6,559 bases of DNA from Pseudomonadota bacterium (lineage in GTDB: Bacteria; Pseudomonadota; Gammaproteobacteria; Legionellales; Legionellaceae), in assembly GCA_021807845.1 (NCBI GenBank), contig JAKBCM010000078.1, positions 1-6,559 on the forward strand, read 5' to 3'. The notes beneath the pieces are model-generated. The model was not told where the DNA came from and did not search any database. It saw nothing but the letters and a program-made list of their open reading frames with translations. The position numbers and the translations under genes were made by a program. Below, in pieces: positions 1 to 6,529 of the stretch. The first letter of the stretch is position 1; every line of letters begins with the position of its first letter.

Positions 1-1746
1 TCCAGTTGTTTTTTAACGACGGTTCCTGATGATCTCGATGGTATTTACAGCGCGATCAAAGACAATGCCCTCCTCTCAAAATATGCCGGTGGACTTGGAA
101 ATGATTGGACGCCTGTGCGCGCTATGAATGCTTATATCGAAGGCACCAATGGTCGATCACTCGGTGTAGTACCTTTTCTTAATGTCGCCAATGCTTCCGC
201 TGTTGCCGTCAACCAAGGCGGTAAACGCAAGGGCGCCGTGGTGGCTTACCTTGAAATTTGGCACAAAGACATTGAAGAATTTTTAGAACTACGTAAAAAT
301 ACCGGTGATGATCGCCGTCGTACCCATGATATGAACACTGCGATCTGGATCAATGATTTATTCCTTCAACGCGTCATCAATAACGAAGATTGGACGCTTT
401 TTTCACCGGATGAAGTTCCGGATCTGCATGACCTCTTTGGAAAAGATTTCGAAAAAGCTTATGTGGCTTATGAAGCAAAAGCCAAAGCTGGCAAAATCAA
501 AAACTTCAAAACACTACCCGCAACCACTCTATGGCGGCGTGCGCTCGGCATGTTGTATGAAACCGGCCATCCTTGGATCACGTTTAAAGATCCTTGTAAT
601 CTGCGTTCACCCCAACAACATGCAGGCGTCGTTCACAGTTCTAATTTATGCACGGAAATTACACTGAATACCTCGCGTGATGAAATCGCTGTGTGTAATC
701 TTGGCAGCATCAATTTGCCTGCTCACATTGAAAATGGCCAATTAAACTTAAAAAAACTCGAGCAGACCATCACAGTAGCCATGCGGATGTTGGATAATGT
801 GATCAATATTAATTACTACTCTGTACCACAAGCTAAAAATTCCAATTTAAAACATCGCCCTGTCGGCTTAGGGATCATGGGTTTTCAAGATGCTCTACAT
901 CAATTGCGCCTGCCCTATGCTTCAAAAGAAGCGGTTGAATTTGCAGATCGATCGATGGAAGCGATCAGTTATTATGCGATCAGCGCATCCTCTGATTTAG
1001 CGAAGGAACGCGGTACTTACCCAAGTTTTGAAGGTTCATTATGGAGTCAGGGAATTCTGCCCATTGACTCCATTGAATTATTGCGAAAAGCGCGTAGTAA
1101 TGATTATTTGCAACAGGATATCCATACCACACTGGATTGGTCTTCCTTGCGCGAACGTGTGAAAAAACAAGGCATGCGTAATTCAAATACGATGGCCATT
1201 GCACCGACAGCCACGATTTCCAATATTTGTGGTGTTTCACAATCTATTGAACCCACCTATCAAAATTTATTCGTCAAATCGAATTTGTCGGGTGAATTTA
1301 CTGTAGTCAATCCTTACTTGGTTCATGATTTGAAGCGTCTCAACCTCTGGGATGATGTGATGGTCAATGATCTGAAATATTTCAATGGCAGCGTTCAACC
1401 GATTACACGTATTCCTGATTCACTAAAAACCCTGTACGCAACTGCCTTTGAAGTGGAGCCACATTGGCTGATTGAGGCAGCGTCCCGTCGACAAAAATGG
1501 ATCGATCAAGGACAATCGTTGAACCTTTACATGGCTGAGCCCTCAGGCAAAAAATTAGATGCCATGTATCGCCATGCTTGGTTGATGGGTTTGAAGACAA
1601 CGTATTATCTGCGCAGCTTGGGCGCGACCAGTACTGAAAAATCAACGATCACAGATCGGGTTTTAAATGCTGTCGCTGTCACAACACTAGCAGATGCACC
1701 GAAAGCCTGTGCAATCGATGATCCTGATTGTGAGGCTTGTCAGTAA
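1..1746 (+). CDS. nrdA: Ribonucleoside-diphosphate reductase alpha subunit (class Ia), 5' end outside window
   Basis: Large catalytic subunit of aerobic ribonucleotide reductase. It reduces ribonucleoside diphosphates to deoxyribonucleoside diphosphates for DNA synthesis and works in the cytoplasm with the beta subunit encoded just downstream. The frame is open from base 1; 581 codons and a stop are present. Codons 1-3 read SSC, matching the redox-active Cys225 region of E. coli NrdA. The active-site segment SNLCTE lies at about 640-657, with the Asn (643-645), radical Cys (649-651) and Glu (655-657); the partner cysteine of AVCNLG is at 694-696. The radical-relay pair Tyr-Tyr is at 1603-1608 ([11 protein letters not shown]). 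The tail DPDCEACQ carries the C-terminal CxxC (1729-1740) that passes electrons to the active site. The tail and the STEKS segment resemble the long (roughly 940-960 residue) Pseudomonas/Legionella form, so about 370 N-terminal residues, including the ATP-cone region, should lie upstream. An internal GTG at 115 is not the true start. No catalytic residue is missing in the visible part. Confidence 0.97.
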   Translation, partial: SSCFLTTVPDDLDGIYSAIKDNALLSKYAGGLGNDWTPVRAMNAYIEGTNGRSLGVVPFLNVANASAVAVNQGGKRKGAVVAYLEIWHKDIEEFLELRKNTGDDRRRTHDMNTAIWINDLFLQRVINNEDWTLFSPDEVPDLHDLFGKDFEKAYVAYEAKAKAGKIKNFKTLPATTLWRRALGMLYETGHPWITFKDPCNLRSPQQHAGVVHSSNLCTEITLNTSRDEIAVCNLGSINLPAHIENGQLNLKKLEQTITVAMRMLDNVININYYSVPQAKNSNLKHRPVGLGIMGFQDALHQLRLPYASKEAVEFADRSMEAISYYAISASSDLAKERGTYPSFEGSLWSQGILPIDSIELLRKARSNDYLQQDIHTTLDWSSLRERVKKQGMRNSNTMAIAPTATISNICGVSQSIEPTYQNLFVKSNLSGEFTVVNPYLVHDLKRLNLWDDVMVNDLKYFNGSVQPITRIPDSLKTLYATAFEVEPHWLIEAASRRQKWIDQGQSLNLYMAEPSGKKLDAMYRHAWLMGLKTTYYLRSLGATSTEKSTITDRVLNAVAVTTLADAPKACAIDDPDCEACQ

Positions 1747-1757
1747 TTAAAATGATA

Positions 1758-1785
1758 TTGGGTTAGCGCTTCGCGCGTAACCCAA
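1758..1785. repeat. REP-like imperfect palindrome between nrdA and nrdB
   Basis: Inverted repeat TTGGGTTA (1758-1765) / TAACCCAA (1778-1785), continuing as GCGC / GCGC (1766-1769, 1773-1776) around a TTC loop, with one bulged G at 1777. The stem is 8 + 4 bp. No T-run follows on either strand, so it is a poor intrinsic terminator. TTGGGTTA-GCG-TAACCCAA palindromes are a recurring REP-type repeat in many bacteria. In the nrdAB transcript it could stabilise the upstream message or adjust the subunit ratio; that role is inferred. Confidence 0.6.
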
Positions 1786-1802
1786 CGTTCAACTAGAAAA
1801 AA

Positions 1803-1807
1803 AGAGG
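1803..1807 (+). promoter_or_regulatory. Ribosome binding site of nrdB
   Basis: AGAGG lies 5 nt before the ATG at 1813, within the stretch AAAGAGGTAATT. The 871-residue gene on the other strand has the same AGAGG-5 nt-ATG layout, which supports both start choices. Confidence 0.7.
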
Positions 1808-1812
1808 TAATT

Positions 1813-2946
1813 ATGAGTTGGAATGACGATATCGCTTTAGCTGCACGTCCGGCACGCACAGATTCATCAGCATCAGAACCTGCGCGCCGTTCAACTGGCC
1901 TTGAAGAAATTCGAATGGGTGCAAAACGGCTCACGGTGGAAGACAAACAAATTATTAATTGTCATGATGCCGATCTCAATCAGCTCGCCCCGTTTAAATA
2001 CAAATGGGCTTGGGAGGATTATTTAGCTGCTTGTGCCAACCATTGGATGCCCAATGAAATTGGCATGGCAGCGGACAGAGCTCTTTGGGATAATCCCAAT
2101 GGACTGATCGACGATGAACGCCGTATTATTAAACGTAATTTAGGCTTTTTCTCGACGGCAGATTCCTTGGTCGCGAATAATTTAGTCCTAGCCGTGTATC
2201 GACACATTACCAATCCTGAATGTCGCCAATACTTACTTCGCCAAGCGTTCGAAGAAGCCCTACACACCCATGCTTATCAATATATCATTGAAAGTTTAGG
2301 TCTGGATGATGGTGAAATTTTCAATATGTATCGTGAATTACCTTCGGTTGCAAAAAAAGCTACTTGGGCATTGCGCTTTACACAAAGTCTGAGTGATCCC
2401 ACATTTCAAACAGGAACCCCTGAAGCTGATCAACGTTTATTGCGTGATCTCATTGCGTTTTATGTCGTTTTTGAAGGGATTTTCTTCTACGTTGGTTTCA
2501 CGCAAATTTTATCCATGGGTCGCCGTAATAAAATGACCGGCACATCTGAACAATTCCAATATATTTTGCGTGATGAATCAATGCACATGAACTTTGGGAT
2601 CGATGTAATCAATCAGATCAAGATCGAAAACCCACATTTATGGACAAAGCCCTTTCAACAGGAAATTATTCAACTGATCCGTGAAGGCGTTGAGTTAGAA
2701 TATGAATACGCAATCGACACGATGCCTCGCGGTATTTTGGGTATGAATGCAGGGATGTTTAAAGAATATTTACAATTCATCGCCAACCGTCGCCTCGCGC
2801 AAATTGGTTTGGCTGAAGAATATCATGGTGCTGAAAATCCATTTCCATGGATGAGTGAAATCATGGATCTGAGAAAAGAAAAGAATTTCTTTGAAACACG
2901 AGTGACTGAATACCAAACCGGCGGAACATTGAGTTGGGATGAGTGA
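1813..2946 (+). CDS. nrdB: Ribonucleoside-diphosphate reductase beta subunit (class Ia)
   Basis: Small radical-generating subunit of class Ia ribonucleotide reductase; it houses the diiron centre and stable tyrosyl radical that start catalysis in NrdA. At 377 residues it is complete and close to E. coli NrdB in length. By motif alignment with E. coli NrdB the iron ligands are Asp117 (STADSL), Glu148 and His151 ([10 protein letters not shown]), Glu221 (VFEGIFFY), and Glu255 and His258 (RDESMH). The radical tyrosine is Tyr155, four residues after the His. Phe225 is the neighbour of the cluster, and Trp78 (HWMPNE) matches the relay Trp48. All are intact, so this is a normal tyrosyl-radical enzyme and not a Tyr-less class Ic type. 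The C-terminal tail ([13 protein letters not shown]) should dock into NrdA. The first ~35 residues are polar and poorly conserved. It lies 66 bp after nrdA on the same strand and is probably co-transcribed. Any NrdR boxes would be upstream of nrdA and cannot be seen. Confidence 0.97.
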   Translation: MSWNDDIALAARPARTDSSASEPARRSTGLEEIRMGAKRLTVEDKQIINCHDADLNQLAPFKYKWAWEDYLAACANHWMPNEIGMAADRALWDNPNGLIDDERRIIKRNLGFFSTADSLVANNLVLAVYRHITNPECRQYLLRQAFEEALHTHAYQYIIESLGLDDGEIFNMYRELPSVAKKATWALRFTQSLSDPTFQTGTPEADQRLLRDLIAFYVVFEGIFFYVGFTQILSMGRRNKMTGTSEQFQYILRDESMHMNFGIDVINQIKIENPHLWTKPFQQEIIQLIREGVELEYEYAIDTMPRGILGMNAGMFKEYLQFIANRRLAQIGLAEEYHGAENPFPWMSEIMDLRKEKNFFETRVTEYQTGGTLSWDE

Positions 2947-2962
2947 TTGGGAACTATCCCGA

Positions 2963-3177
2963 TTGGTAATCGTTCACAGCCTCTGAGTCGTCATTCCCGC
3001 GAAGGCGGGAATCCAGTCTTTCAAAAGGGATTTCTCCTTTTTTATTGAAGAAATCCTATTTTATTTCCTGGATCCCGGATATTAAGTCGTTCTAAGCACG
3101 AGTACGCGCAAGAACGACTAAATTCCGGGATGACCGGACGCTACCGTGAACAGTTACCTCGACTGAGCTGTTACCAA
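2963..3177. repeat. Nested foldback repeat (MITE-like) between convergent genes
   Basis: A set of inverted repeats nested in one another. The outermost arms are TTGGTAA (2963-2969) / TTACCAA (3171-3177), and an overlapping outer pair is GGTAATCGTTCAC (2965-2977) / GTGAACAGTTACC (3146-3158), 13 bp with one mismatch and one G-T pair. Inside are GTCAT (2990-2994) / ATGAC (3130-3134); a perfect 8-bp hairpin ATTCCCGC (2993-3000) / GCGGGAAT (3005-3012); GGGAATCCAG (3007-3016) / CTGGATCCC (3068-3076); GGATTTCT (3028-3035) / AGAAATCC (3049-3056); TCCCGGA (3073-3079) / TCCGGGA (3124-3130); and AGTCGTTCT (3085-3093) / AGAACGACT (3111-3119). Some arms overlap and are alternative pairings. There is no ORF. 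Motifs of the TCATTCCCGCG-AAGG-CGGGAATCCAG type are dispersed repeats in many proteobacteria. I see no clear target-site duplication. Confidence 0.7.
3023..3043. terminator. Possible weak bidirectional terminator
   Basis: AAAAGGGA (3023-3030), loop TTTC, TCCTTTT (3035-3041) running on to T at 3043: an 8-bp stem with A-T pairs at the base, one G-T pair and a T6 run on the + strand. Read on the - strand it ends in TTTT. It lies between nrdB and the convergent 871-residue gene, where a shared terminator would be expected. GC content of the stem is low, so efficiency is uncertain. Confidence 0.35.
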
Positions 3178-3190
3178 AAATGTTTTAATC

Positions 3191-5806
3191 TCAAGGTCTG
3201 CATGCTATGCCTGCTGCAGGAAAGTCGCGTTGACATCCACTCATCAACGCCCTATCTGTCCTATCTGGAAAAAGGTTGCTCTGGGTAGTCACAATATCCG
3301 CTGGAATTCCAATTTTTTTGGTCACGCGATCCATTTCAATTTTATTGTTTTCTTGCTGTTTTGTTGTATTATCGATAGCATTTAGATCTGTCGGCCGCTT
3401 CGCCAAACTGTCCATTTTCTCCTGATTGATCTCATGTCGTTTTGTAATTCCTTTCAAAGATAAACCAGCAAAAGTTAACAATGGAATAGCAACGACTAGT
3501 GCAGGACCTACCCCGCCAAAAGGTATGCTCGCAATGATCAATACAACACTAAATGTTATCACTGCTGCAGGTACTTTTCGACTCCAACATGAAATTTCGT
3601 TTGCTGATTTGACACATGAGTCAATATCATTGAGCGTAGGCACAGTTTTTTCAATCAAACCAGCAACTAAACTAAGATGTGATGTTAATTTTTTAGACTC
3701 TTTAGGCCCACAAAGCAACACATTAACCTGCTTTTCCTTTCCTTGTGAATCAATTTCTGTAGTTTTGGCATACCGATATGAACGAACTTCGCTTAACATG
3801 GAATACGCTGTCATCATCAACTGCTCATGATCACTCGATGAACTACGTTTTGACAAAGTCACCATGGCGCTAATAAATTCACGTTGAGCCTTGCAAAAAT
3901 CTTGCTCGGCTTGCTCTTCTATTGAAGCATTTTTAGGAAGCGGTTCTAATTCAGCAATTATCCCTCGCATGTAAAAAGAAATAAGTTTATAGCTACCCTC
4001 TTCAGTCACTTCTTTAGAGATCTTAGCAACCTGCATGAGCTCTTCTAATTGATCAAAATACTGAATCACTTGTTCAAGTGTTAACCGAGCTATAAAACGA
4101 TTCATTTCTCCTTGATAAAAAAGTGGCAACGACGGTAACCATTGCAAAAACGTCGAAATGCGTTCCGCTAACGCTAATTCCGAAGGATCTTTGGAATCCT
4201 TTAAACGATTCATCTCTTTAATTAATTTGTTTTTTTCTTCTGACGAATTACTTTTGATTATTTGAGCATTAGGAACAATGATATTTTCTGAATTTTCATC
4301 TGAAGGTTCTTTTTGCTCTTCCTGTTTTTCTGCATGCGAGGATTCTAGTTGCTTGATACATTGCTCTTGCACTTCAGGTTTTTCTTGAATGATTTCTTTT
4401 TTATCAAAAATTTTATTTGATTCTGTGCTTTTTTCTTGCTGAATTGTTAGTGGTCGTTCAGCCAAACAACTCACTTCCTCTTTATTTTTTTGTCGCTGCT
4501 GCGTTGCTGTTTTATGGGATAAACCAGCTGCGCCGACAATCATCATCCCAAGAGGTATCCCCAACCAGAGACCACTTAATGTACTGGCAGCGGTAATAAA
4601 AGCACCGACCAATATGAAAGCTTTATCTAATTTTTGCCCATTGTGTGAAACCACATTGGCTGAATCAATGCAATGATTGACCTCACCGACCGTAGGATTA
4701 TCGTTGGCAATCAAATCAACAACTTGATCCAAATAAACGGTTAAGTCATGACACCGTTGTGGGGTTGCACGAAAGACATTTCTGTTTTGTTTTCTGTGAT
4801 AAATTTCTTTACGCACTTGAGTTAATATGGCACATGCCGCTTCAAAACTCTCTTGAGAAAAAGAGCGCTTTATCAAGGCATCTATGAATTTAGATTGAAC
4901 TTTTAAAAAAGCTTGCTCAGCCTGTTTTTCTGCTGAAGCCTTCTTTGATAGTGGTTTTAAAGCTGAAATTTTTCCACTCACATAGTGCACAAGAAATTCT
5001 TCATGACGTGCTTTTTCACTGATTTTCTCTTGATCAATCTCTTCTGAATTTTGTGAATAGTCGATATATTCCATTATTTTTTTAGAGATCTTAGCAACAT
5101 TAATTAATGCTTCTAATTCTTGAAAGTTTTCAATGATCCTTTCCAAAGGCAACAGTGCGATAAAATGTTTGATTTTTTTTCTAGAAGAAGGTTCTAAGGA
5201 ATACAACCAATCAAGAAAACTAAAAATGCGTTGGCCCAATTTTGAAGAATCTTCAGATTGATTGGCATAGACGATCGCATCAATCAATTTATTTTGAGCT
5301 TTTAAAAAGTTTTTTTGAATTTTTAAGTGAGGTAGTAAATCTTCATCGTTAGATAGCTCTGTGACTTTTCCATCCACATAAAGGTTCAAACATCGCTGAG
5401 CCATTGGATCTTTTGCAATACCAATCATTATGTTTAATTCATGAATATGCTGTAAAGTAATTTCAGAACGATCTAAAAGTTTATCAATAAAAGGTTTAAT
5501 CTGCTGGTAATACAGTGGAGCAAGCTTCCTTAAATTCGCCATACATTGAACAAGCTGCTGTTCAGGAGAAAGCTCAGATAATTCTTGTGTAAGTAATGTC
5601 CCTTCCGTTAAAGAAATTTCAAGTTGCTCGTGTTCTTGCGAAGTTTTAGACGTGGAATCACTTATCACCAAAATTTCGCTAGATTGTTGGAAATCTTTGT
5701 TCGTAGACAGCTTAGTTAAAAAAGCAAATGGATCAGCATCTTTATCTTTGAGGCGAGCTAATAACCGACTTTCTAAAAAAGAATCAGCAGCATGGGATAC
5801 AGACAT
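3191..5806 (-). CDS. Large modular protein of unknown function with two membrane hairpins
   Basis: I do not recognise this 871-residue protein. ATG at 5806 is preceded by AGAGG with 5 nt spacing. There is no signal peptide. After a polar N-terminus (1-78) come three related modules. Copy 0 (about 80-185) is incomplete. Copy A (190-455) and copy B (545-808) are complete. Shared segments are F-I-(A/D)-x-L in a helical pair; VAKIS (237-241, 593-597; IAKD in copy 0); Y-(V/M)-x-G (143, 275, 612); F-x-K-(A/V)-Q (167, 300, 637); and, in A and B, P-T-x5-(S/H)-C-(I/V)-x-S-A-N (371-384, 723-736), a hydrophobic hairpin (about 395-429, 745-784) and LA(E/K)RP (448-452, 801-805). An acidic/lysine-rich, glutamine-rich linker (455-545) is probably disordered. 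Most of the rest looks alpha-helical. The two hairpins suggest membrane insertion with the helical parts on one side. No enzymatic motif is visible. A secreted effector or structural membrane protein is possible, but the C-terminus lacks a glutamate block. The last ~24 residues look compositionally different. Confidence 0.85.
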   Translation of the reverse strand: MSVSHAADSFLESRLLARLKDKDADPFAFLTKLSTNKDFQQSSEILVISDSTSKTSQEHEQLEISLTEGTLLTQELSELSPEQQLVQCMANLRKLAPLYYQQIKPFIDKLLDRSEITLQHIHELNIMIGIAKDPMAQRCLNLYVDGKVTELSNDEDLLPHLKIQKNFLKAQNKLIDAIVYANQSEDSSKLGQRIFSFLDWLYSLEPSSRKKIKHFIALLPLERIIENFQELEALINVAKISKKIMEYIDYSQNSEEIDQEKISEKARHEEFLVHYVSGKISALKPLSKKASAEKQAEQAFLKVQSKFIDALIKRSFSQESFEAACAILTQVRKEIYHRKQNRNVFRATPQRCHDLTVYLDQVVDLIANDNPTVGEVNHCIDSANVVSHNGQKLDKAFILVGAFITAASTLSGLWLGIPLGMMIVGAAGLSHKTATQQRQKNKEEVSCLAERPLTIQQEKSTESNKIFDKKEIIQEKPEVQEQCIKQLESSHAEKQEEQKEPSDENSENIIVPNAQIIKSNSSEEKNKLIKEMNRLKDSKDPSELALAERISTFLQWLPSLPLFYQGEMNRFIARLTLEQVIQYFDQLEELMQVAKISKEVTEEGSYKLISFYMRGIIAELEPLPKNASIEEQAEQDFCKAQREFISAMVTLSKRSSSSDHEQLMMTAYSMLSEVRSYRYAKTTEIDSQGKEKQVNVLLCGPKESKKLTSHLSLVAGLIEKTVPTLNDIDSCVKSANEISCWSRKVPAAVITFSVVLIIASIPFGGVGPALVVAIPLLTFAGLSLKGITKRHEINQEKMDSLAKRPTDLNAIDNTTKQQENNKIEMDRVTKKIGIPADIVTTQSNLFPDRTDRALMSGCQRDFPAAGIACRP
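3383..4174 (-). repeat. Complete module, copy B (residues 545-808)
   Basis: The second complete copy of the internal duplication in the 871-residue protein. It starts at LALAERISTFLQWL, runs through VAKIS (593-597), FCKAQ (637-641) and the PT...CVKSAN segment (723-736), then a hydrophobic hairpin (745-784) with a GG/GP turn, and ends at LAKRP (801-805). It diverges from copy A enough that the duplication is old. A short insertion (about 680-700) precedes the shared LT...L segment. Confidence 0.75.
4442..5239 (-). repeat. Complete module, copy A (residues 190-455)
   Basis: The first complete copy. LGQRIFSFLDWL aligns with LAERISTFLQWL of copy B, and the 41 residues from LYSL to VAKIS align without a gap to LPSL...VAKIS. 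A charged insertion (about 247-268) is not in copy B. The hydrophobic hairpin spans about 395-429 with a G-I-P turn, followed by LAERP (448-452). Confidence 0.75.
5252..5569 (-). repeat. Incomplete module, copy 0 (residues 80-185)
   Basis: An N-terminal partial copy. It keeps L-x-x-L-x-P...FIDKL (92-110), IAKD (130-133), YVDGKVTEL (143-151) and FLKAQNKLIDAI (167-178), which match YVSGKISAL / FLKVQSKFIDAL in copy A and YMRGIIAEL / FCKAQREFISAM in copy B. It stops there: no PT...SAN segment, no hairpin and no LA-RP motif. Copy A starts about 12 residues later. Confidence 0.6.
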
Positions 5807-5810
5807 AGTA

Positions 5811-5817
5811 ACCTCTT
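5811..5817 (-). promoter_or_regulatory. Ribosome binding site of the 871-residue gene
   Basis: On the - strand AAAAAGAGGTTACT precedes the ATG at 5806: AGAGG with a 5-nt spacer. This fixes the start and argues against later in-frame ATGs. Confidence 0.65.
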
Positions 5818-5844
5818 TTTGTAATCTCTTAGCACTCTCAAAAA

Positions 5845-5859
5845 GTTCATTTTTTGAAC
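5845..5859 (-). promoter_or_regulatory. Small leader hairpin with T-run
   Basis: In the leader of the 871-residue gene, GTTCA / TGAAC (5 bp, 5-nt loop) is followed on the - strand by TTTTT. Just upstream is a run of nine A on the - strand (5872-5880). The stem is too short to call a real terminator; an attenuator is only a possibility. Confidence 0.2.
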
Positions 5860-5938
5860 AGTTTGTGAGGCTTTTTTTTTATGGTACAAACGATCCCTTG
5901 TTTTTATTAACTGACCAATATCAAGACAGCTGTGCAAG

Positions 5939-5966
5939 TTTAAAACGCTTCTAGATGTAAAGTCAA
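5939..5966 (-). promoter_or_regulatory. Candidate sigma70 promoter for the 871-residue gene
   Basis: On the - strand TTGACT (5966-5961) is separated by 16 nt from TTTAAA (5944-5939), which matches 4 of 6 positions of TATAAT. It lies about 130 bp before the start codon. AT-rich sequence produces such matches easily. Confidence 0.3.
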
Positions 5967-6227
5967 TCGAAAGGTTATGTTTAGGGGTTAAAAAGCTGTT
6001 GGGTAAATTTTGCTCGATGCCTTCTCAGATCTAACTTTAAAAATTTAGCTTAATCTACAAATAACCTGAATTATGGATGAGAAAAAGCCGTCATTGCTGT
6101 AAGGGTTACGTAATTCGTTGATGATAGGCTGATATTTTAAAAATGCTACTCCCGTACCGCCAGCGCCAGGTATGCTGACTATTCTTGAAGGCTGTCATTG
6201 CATGAACTCATACACAGGTTTTTTATT
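5967..6227. other. Non-coding stretch with a possible coding relic on the - strand
   Basis: No convincing gene. On the - strand one frame is open for 49 codons (6194-6045) but has no ATG, GTG or TTG upstream at a suitable place; it reads SIPGAGGTGVAFLKYQP...NELRNPYSNDGFF and ends at TAA. An overlapping frame begins ATG at 6198 with 30 codons (MTAFKNSQHTWRWRYG...), ending at 6106. A third starts MSSCNDSLQE. None has a Shine-Dalgarno sequence. This may be a relic of a gene tail or part of a dispersed repeat. A near-palindrome CTAACTTTAAAAATTTAG sits at 6031-6048. Confidence 0.35.
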
Positions 6228-6251
6228 TGGCGGAGGGAAAGGGATTCGAAC
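6228..6251 (-). other. tRNA-Ser-like 3' end fragment, candidate attachment site
   Basis: On the - strand the 24 nt fit tRNA positions 53-76 exactly in spacing: G53, T-loop TTCGAAT (54-60), T-stem 3' side CCCTT (61-65), acceptor 3' strand TCCCTCC (66-72), discriminator G73, CCA. This is the form of a tRNA-Ser 3' end. The 5' side of the T-stem should read AAGGG but reads ACGTG, so the match stops at position 53. No D-arm or anticodon arm is present upstream. Tyrosine-recombinase elements that integrate in tRNA 3' ends leave such a fragment at their far end. A decayed tRNA is the alternative: TCCCCTC at 6305-6311 could give a mismatched 5' acceptor strand 84 nt from CCA. Confidence 0.6.
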
Positions 6252-6277
6252 ACGTCCAGTCTCCATTTTAACTGTTT

Positions 6278-6295
6278 GATAAATAAAAATTTATC
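6278..6295. repeat. AT-rich perfect palindrome
   Basis: GATAAAT (6278-6284), loop AAAA, ATTTATC (6289-6295): a perfect 7-bp stem 27 bp from the tRNA fragment. It has no T-run behind it. It could be a protein-binding site near an att core or chance in AT-rich DNA. Confidence 0.4.
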
Positions 6296-6306
6296 TGTCT
6301 TTCGTC

Positions 6307-6316
6307 CCCTCGAGGG
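6307..6316. repeat. CCCTCGAGGG palindrome
   Basis: A perfect 10-bp palindrome with no loop, flanked by TTTC (6300-6303) and GAAA (6318-6321), just before the Shine-Dalgarno at 6321. Its place next to a start region fits a dimeric repressor operator, but no regulator is visible here. Confidence 0.35.
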
Positions 6317-6330
6317 TGAAAGGAGGAGAT

Positions 6331-6411
6331 ATGAAAGTAAACCAAAGTATATCAATACCTGAGACTAGCTCACAACCCCAGGGTAAGGATATAAAAAATG
6401 CCTCAAACTAA
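6331..6411 (+). CDS. Possible 26-residue peptide or truncated gene start
   Basis: ATG at 6331 is preceded by AAAGGAGGAGAT, one of the strongest Shine-Dalgarno matches in the window (AGGAGG at 6321-6326, 4 nt before ATG). The product begins MKVNQSISIPETSSQPQ and stops after 26 codons. It is polar, with no membrane segment or known motif. It may be the start of a gene cut short by decay, a leader peptide, or chance. It overlaps the 54-residue ORF on the opposite strand, so at most one of the two may be functional. Confidence 0.3.
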   Translation: MKVNQSISIPETSSQPQGKDIKNASN

Positions 6412-6529
6412 CCACCTGCCCCTCTATGATGTCGAGTAAAACATCGAGTTGGTCACCTGAAAAGCCGTCTTCTATAAAGTCTGCTACTGTGATGTTTCTG
6501 AGGTGGCGGTGTGTGAATGGGGTAGTCAT
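6365..6529 (-). CDS. Small hypothetical protein, 54 residues
   Basis: ATG at 6529 has AGGAG (6540-6536) with a 6-nt spacer. The product starts MTTPFTHRHLRNITVADF, continues with an acidic amphipathic stretch (IEDGFSGDQLDVLLDIIEG) and ends LYPYPGVVS. I do not recognise it. Two short helices are likely (about 15-20 and 26-38). Codons favour C in the third position (TTC, CAC, CGC, CTC, AAC, ATC, GAC) more than the AT-rich 871-residue gene, which hints at a different origin. Seven in-frame codons upstream of it (6559-6539) end in a TAG that overlaps the Shine-Dalgarno, as in a translationally coupled operon, so another gene may end here. It lies on the distal side of the candidate att site, where an integrated element would be expected. 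Confidence 0.5.
   Translation of the reverse strand: MTTPFTHRHLRNITVADFIEDGFSGDQLDVLLDIIEGQVVSLRHFLYPYPGVVS

Noticed and set aside
2949..2960. GGGA-ACTA-TCCC hairpin right after nrdB as a terminator
   Set aside because: It has only 4 strong base pairs and no T-run behind it.
3426..3830. A 134-codon open frame on the + strand
   Set aside because: It lies entirely antisense to the 871-residue gene and has no supporting features; the long - frame explains the sequence.
6025..6055. PmrA-type binding site upstream of the 871-residue gene
   Set aside because: TTAAG and TTAAAG are present on the - strand, but the spacing and flanks do not fit the known cTTAATatT-N2-cTTAAT box, and the site is more than 200 bp from the start codon.
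6228..6270. 3' end of tmRNA (CTGGACGTG-TTCGAAT-CCC looks similar)
   Set aside because: tmRNA begins with GGGG and its acceptor 3' strand ends in CUCCACCA-type sequence. Here the strand is TCCCTCC-G-CCA, which suits tRNA-Ser, and no tag-peptide region is found.
6228..6311. A complete tRNA on the - strand with 5' acceptor GAGGGGA
   Set aside because: The acceptor would have one mismatch and one G-T pair, the T-stem has two mismatches (positions 50-64 and 52-62), and there is no D-arm or 5-bp/7-nt anticodon arm between. A fragment is the better call.
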